Shown one piece after another: positions 61,401-64,000 of a stretch of DNA of 64,000 nucleotides. How positions within the stretch are numbered: the stretch's first letter is position 1; every line of letters begins with the position of its first letter. The DNA comes from Rallus limicola. Its lineage: Eukaryota; Chordata; Aves; Gruiformes; Rallidae. A program made the position numbers and the translations under genes. The notes under the pieces are model-generated. The model did no database searches, had not been told where the DNA came from, and worked only from the letters and a program-made list of their open reading frames with translations. The stretch is taken from the NCBI GenBank assembly GCA_022605955.1, contig JAKCOZ010000661.1:1-64000 (forward strand), in the 5' to 3' direction.

Positions 61401-63953
61401 GCTGGACGTTTAGCAAGTTTTGAACTGCAGTCTGCTAGGGCCGAGAAAAGCACCGTAGGAGGTTCCAGGCATGTTCCCTCTTTCCAGGCAAAGGAAAAGG
61501 CTGAGAGCCAAAGTGACAGGGTCTGCTTGTGTGTCCTGTTAGGAGGTTTCAGACAAGCTATGCCTTTCATGCCTAGCTTCTTTACTTTGGGAGTTATTGC
61601 TGGACGTTTAGCATGTTTTGAACTGCAGTCTGCTAGGGCCGAGAAAAGCACCGTAGGAGGTTCCAGGCATGTTCCCTCTTTCCAGGCAAAGGAAAAGGCT
61701 GAGAGCCAAAGTGACAGGGTCTGCTTGTGTGTCCTGTTAGGAGGTTTCAGACAAGCTATGCCTTTCAGTCCTAGCTTCTTTACTTTGGGAGTTATTGCTG
61801 GACGTTTAGCATGTTTTGAACTGCAGTCTGCTAGGGCCGAGAAAAGCACTGTAGGAGGGAGCAGGTATGTTCCTTCTTTCCAGGCAAAGGAAAAGGCTGA
61901 GAGCCAAAGTGACAGGATCTGCTTGTGTGTCCTGTTAGGAGGTTTCAGACAAGCTATGCCTTTTATGCCTAGCTTCTTTACTTTGGGAGTTATTGCTGGA
62001 CGTTTAGCATGTTTTGAACTGCAGTCTGCTAGGGCCGAGAAAAGCACCGTAGGAGGTTCCAGGCATGTTCCCTCTTTCCAGGCAAAGGAAAAGGCTGAGA
62101 GCCAAAGTGACAGGGTCTGCTTGTGTGTCCTGTTAGGAGGTTTCAGACAAGCTATGCCTTTCCGTCCTAGCTTCTTTACTTTGGGAGTTATTGCTGGACG
62201 TTTAGCATGTTTTGAACTGCAGTCTGCTAGGGCCGAGAAAAGCACCGTAGGAGGTTCCAGGCATGTTCCCTCTTTCCAGGCAAAGGAAAAGGCTGAGAGC
62301 CAAAGTGACAGGGTCTACTTGTGTGTCCTGTTAGGAGGTTTCAGACAAGCTATGCCTTTCAGTCCTAGCTTCTTTACTTTGGGAGTTATTGCTGGACGTT
62401 TAGCATGTTTTGAACTGCAGTCTGCTAGGGCCGAGAAAAGCACTGTAGGAGGTTCCAGGCATGTTCCCTCTTTCCAGGCAAAGGAAAAGGCTGAGAGCCA
62501 AAGTGACAGGGTCTGCTTGTGTGTCCTGTTAGAAGGTTTCAGACAAGCTATGCCTTTCAGTCCTAGCTTCTTTACTTTGGGAGTTATTGCTGGACGTTTA
62601 GCATGTTTTGAACTGCAGTCTGCTAGGGCCGAGAAAAGCACTGTAGGAGGTAGCAGGTATGTTCCTTCTTTCCAGGCAAAGGAAAAGGCTGAGAGCCAAA
62701 GTGACAGGGTCTGCTTGTGTGTCCTGTTAGGAGGTTTCAGACAAGCTATGCCTTTCAGTCCTAGCTTCTTTACTTTGGGAGTTATTGCTGGACGTTTAGC
62801 ATGTTTTGAACTGCAGTCTGCTAGGGCCGAGAAAAGCACCGTAGGAGGTTCCAGGCATGTTCCCTCTTTCCAGGCAAAGGAAAAGGCTGAGAGCCAAAGT
62901 GACAGGGTCTGCTTGTGTGTCCTGTTAGGAGGTTTCAGACAAGCTATGCCTTTCAGTCCTAGCTTCTTTACTTTGGGAGTTATTGCTGGACGTTTAGCAT
63001 GTTTTGAACTGCAGTCTGCTAGGGCCGAGAAAAGCACCGTAGGAGGTTCCAGGCATGTTCCCTCTTTCCAGGCAAAGGAAAAGGCTGAGAGCCAAAGTGA
63101 CAGGGTCTGCTTGTGTGTCCTGTTAGGAGGTTTCAGACAAGCTATGCCTTTCAGTCCTAGCTTCTTTACTTTGGGAGTTATTGCTGGACGTTTAGCATGT
63201 TTTGAACTGCAGTCTGCTAGGGCCGAGAAAAGCACCGTAGGAGGTTCCAGGCATGTTCCCTCTTTCCAGGCAAAGGAAAAGGCTGAGAGCCAAAGTGACA
63301 GGGTCTGCTTGTGTGTCCTGTTAGGAGGTTTCAGACAAGCTATGCCTTTCAGGCCTAGCTTCTTTACTTTGGGAGTTATTGCTGGACGTTTAGCATGTTT
63401 TGAACTGCAGTCTGCTAGGGCCGAGAAAAGCACTGTAGGAGGTAGCAGGTATGTTCCTTCTTTCCAGGCAAAGGAAAAGGCTGAGAGCCAAAGTGACAGG
63501 GTCTGCTTGTGTGTCCTGTTAGGAGGTTTCAGACAAGCTATGCCTTTCAGTCCTAGCTTCTTTACTTTGGGAGTTATTGCTGGACGTTTAGCATGTTTTG
63601 AACTGCAGTCTGCTAGGGCCGAGAAAAGCACCGTAGGAGGTTCCAGGCATGTTCCCTCTTTCCAGGCAAAGGAAAAGGCTGAGAGCCAAAGTGACAGGGT
63701 CTGCTTGTGTGTCCTGTTAGGAGGTTTCAGACAAGCTATGCCTTTCATGCCTAGCTTCTTTACTTTGGGAGTTATTGCTGGACGTTTAGCATGTTTTGAA
63801 CTGCAGTCTGCTAGGGCCGAGAAAAGCACCGTAGGAGGTTCCAGGCATGTTCCCTCTTTCCAGGCAAAGGAAAAGGCTGAGAGCCAAAGTGACAGGGTCT
63901 GCTTGTGTGTCCTGTTCGGAGGTTTCAGACAAGCTATGCCTTTCAGTCCTAGC

Positions 63954-64000
63954 TTCTTTACTTTGGGAGTTATTGCTGGACGTTTAGCATGTTTTGAACT
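63954..64000 (+). repeat. Partial unit at the right window edge
   Basis: First 47 bases of unit 324, ending inside the segment just before the PstI site. The array continues beyond the window. The preceding unit carries the rare ttcggagg, seen once more near 61144. Confidence 0.95.

Larger units (their letters stand above)
1..64000 (+). repeat. Satellite DNA array, 198-bp unit, about 323 copies
   Basis: The whole window is a head-to-tail array of one 198-bp unit, all in one orientation. Phased at ttctttactt, unit starts fall at 1, 200, 398, 596, 794, 993 and so on to 63954, which gives 323 full units and a partial one. Nine single-base indels are the only length changes; from 40590 to the end the 198-bp register is exact. 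Both window edges lie inside the array, so its true length exceeds 64 kb. The unit is 49% GC and poor in CpG. Copies differ mainly at about ten diagnostic sites that define sub-types H, Y, A and Q and the junction triplets AGT, ATG and CGT. Arrays of this size with higher-order periodicity are typical of eukaryotic centromeric or heterochromatic satellites. That role is inferred, and I do not recognise the family. No gene, RNA or transposon interrupts it. Confidence 0.98.
53460..64000 (+). repeat. Most homogeneous part of the array
   Basis: Fifty-three full units and one partial unit, in exact 198-bp register. All but seven are H type or its A variant, and long runs match the reference unit base for base by eye. 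Y units start at 54252, 55440, 56034, 60588, 61776, 62568 and 63360. AGG junction triplets precede the Y units at 60588 and 63360. Low diversity suggests recent amplification or strong homogenisation. Confidence 0.82.

Noticed and set aside
1..64000. CRISPR array
   Set aside because: CRISPR needs short repeats of roughly 25-40 bp separated by unique spacers. Here the full 198-bp unit is conserved and there are no spacers or cas genes.
1..64000. Bacterial or phage origin
   Set aside because: A pure satellite of more than 64 kb with higher-order structure, CpG depletion and no genes is not found in bacteria or phages.
1..64000. Assembly artefact from a looped repeat graph
   Set aside because: Units are not one copied sequence. 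They carry many private changes and layered block orders that a looping assembler would not make up. Local errors in copy number in 53460-64000 remain possible.

Overview
The window is one uninterrupted tandem array. A 198-bp unit repeats head to tail, always in the same orientation, from base 1 to base 64000. I count 323 complete-phase units plus a 47-bp partial unit at the right edge. There is no unique flank, inserted transposon, inversion, RNA gene or believable protein gene. Such an array is satellite DNA of a eukaryote. The unit is about 49% GC and CpG-poor (3 CpG per consensus unit, observed/expected about 0.26), which suggests a CpG-methylating genome such as a vertebrate. I do not recognise the family and cannot name the species. 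Function is not visible; a centromeric, pericentromeric or other heterochromatic block is the natural reading.

I phase units at the recurrent ttctttactt, so unit 1 is 1-199 and unit 3 (398-595) is a clean consensus copy. Unit coordinates below run 1-198. Sub-types are set by a few diagnostic sites: H (ggttccaggcat), Y (ggtagcaggtat or gggagcaggtat, usually with C75T), A (gcttccaggcat) and Q (caggcaggtttcttc). The junction triplet at unit positions 190-192, just before the next unit, is AGT, ATG or CGT, rarely AGG or ATT. By eye, most units differ from each other at 0-6 positions.

Layout: (1) 1-9307 is Y-rich, built mainly from a 7-unit higher-order repeat (Y-Hq-Y-H-Y-Y-H, 1386 bp). (2) 9308-19404 carries 6- and 8-unit repeats marked by Q units and by GTC to ATC at 142-144, mixed with segments like region 1. 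(3) 19405-27125 brings in CGT junctions and the ttaattt variant. (4) 27126-33856 holds 7- to 11-unit blocks with linked rare markers. (5) About 34847-41579 is a nested structure: 594-bp trimers inside a 17-unit (3366-bp) repeat. (6) 41580-53459 is a mosaic that reuses blocks seen 8-21 kb upstream. (7) 53460-64000 is the most homogeneous part, mostly consensus H units.

Because 198 is 66 x 3, one frame on each strand stays open across many units and gives very long spurious reading frames. Scattered nonsense changes and 1-bp indels break them, and nothing indicates that they are genes. I therefore annotate no CDS. The interest lies in the array's hierarchical organisation and in what it records about unequal exchange and gene conversion.
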